Assembly: GCA_900768525.1 (NCBI GenBank)
Contig: CAAGDF010000034.1
Location: 1-5,961, forward strand
DNA: 5,961 nt
From: Clostridia bacterium
GTDB lineage: Bacteria > Bacillota > Clostridia > Christensenellales > Borkfalkiaceae
Reading direction: 5' to 3'
Shown in pieces: positions 5,791 through 5,961 of the stretch. The notes beneath the pieces are model-generated. The model did no database searches, was not told the DNA's origin, and saw only the letters and a list, made by a program, of their open reading frames with translations. Numbering within the stretch: the stretch's first letter is position 1; every line of letters begins with the position of its first letter. The translations under genes were made by a program, and so were the position numbers.

Positions 5791-5818
5791 AAAAAGCCTG
5801 ATTTTATCAGGCTTTTTT
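5791..5818 (+). terminator. Intrinsic terminator after tRNA-Ser
   Basis: GCCTGAT (5796-5802) pairs with ATCAGGC (5806-5812) around a TTT loop, flanked by AAAAA on the left and six T on the right. The stem can extend through the A/T flanks. It ends the tRNA transcript, and probably also any read-through from the DeoC-like gene. The A-tract on the left means it could also act on leftward transcription. Confidence 0.92.
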
Positions 5819-5915
5819 GCTACAAAAAACACGAAATTTCAAAGGGTATTTTCATAGATGCCTTTTAGGTTTGTACTGATCTGAACTCTCGTGATCTTAT
5901 ATTACATAAAAAATT
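5819..5915. other. Short non-coding stretch between two terminators
   Basis: I see no open reading frame with a ribosome binding site, no RNA gene and no clear promoter in these 97 bases. The one notable element is GAACTCTCGT at 5883-5892, an exact reverse complement of ten bases of the tRNA-Ser T-arm region (5731-5740). Confidence 0.5.
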
Positions 5916-5949
5916 AGGCGTATAGCGTAAAAACTATACGTCTTTTTTT
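5916..5949. terminator. Second intrinsic terminator, bidirectional
   Basis: AGGCGTATAG (5916-5925) pairs with CTATACGTCT (5934-5943), ten pairs including one G-U, around an 8-base loop. A run of T to 5949 follows on the + strand. An A-run at 5908-5913 gives a T-tract on the - strand. As no gene lies between this and the terminator at 5791-5818, its likely role is to end a leftward gene beyond the window edge; this is inferred. Confidence 0.8.
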
Positions 5950-5961
5950 ATGCCAAAAATA

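Noticed and set aside
5609..5857. 82-codon open frame on the + strand across the tRNA
   Set aside because: It runs through the tRNA-Ser gene, its promoter -10 region and the terminator, and it has no ribosome binding site. It is not a gene.
5871..5903. Promoter between the two terminators (TTGTAC with TATATT)
   Set aside because: The spacing of 21 bases is too long and nothing recognisable lies downstream before the terminator.
1..5961. CRISPR array, insertion sequence or prophage
   Set aside because: No spaced repeats, transposase, integrase or terminal inverted repeats were seen.

Overview
The window looks like chromosomal DNA from a Gram-positive-type bacterium, most likely an uncultured member of the Clostridia. 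This rests on strong GGAGG-type ribosome binding sites, the tsaE-tsaB-rimI gene order common in Firmicutes, tightly packed co-directional genes, TTG starts, and a clostridial-looking Mur ligase/Ddl pair. The base composition looks mid-range, with many UCG, GCG and CGC codons. The lineage is inferred from gene content only; no taxonomic marker is present.

All seven protein genes read rightward. Positions 2-1198 hold the tail of tsaE, then tsaB and rimI: two genes of the tRNA t6A modification pathway and the ribosomal-protein acetyltransferase gene often found with them. tsaD, the catalytic t6A subunit, is not in the window. Positions 1195-3644 hold an alpha/beta hydrolase and a 574-residue membrane-anchored MurF-like ligase. 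rimI, the hydrolase and the ligase gene are joined by 4-base overlaps (TTGA at 1195-1198, ATGA at 1920-1923), which suggests one transcript with translational coupling. A 79-base gap (3645-3723) contains two perfect palindromes and a near-consensus ribosome binding site, followed by a divergent D-alanine-D-alanine-type ligase (3724-4848). After a further 44 bases comes a DeoC-fold protein (4893-5555) that appears to lack the aldolase Schiff-base lysine. A hairpin covers its ribosome binding site and the first base of its start codon.

The right end holds a tRNA-Ser(CGA) gene (5668-5760) with a good sigma-A promoter at 5590-5618 and an intrinsic terminator at 5791-5818. A short stretch with no gene (5819-5915) follows, then a second, bidirectional terminator at 5916-5949.

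The most interesting part is 1195-5555. The Mur ligase has the ATPase core and C-terminal domain of MurF, but five predicted transmembrane helices stand where MurF normally has its UDP-MurNAc-binding domain. With the Ddl-like ATP-grasp enzyme, the hydrolase and the odd DeoC-like protein, this suggests an amide-ligating pathway acting at the membrane on cell-wall precursors or another lipid-linked acceptor. The families are recognisable; the substrates and the idea that these genes form one pathway are inference.
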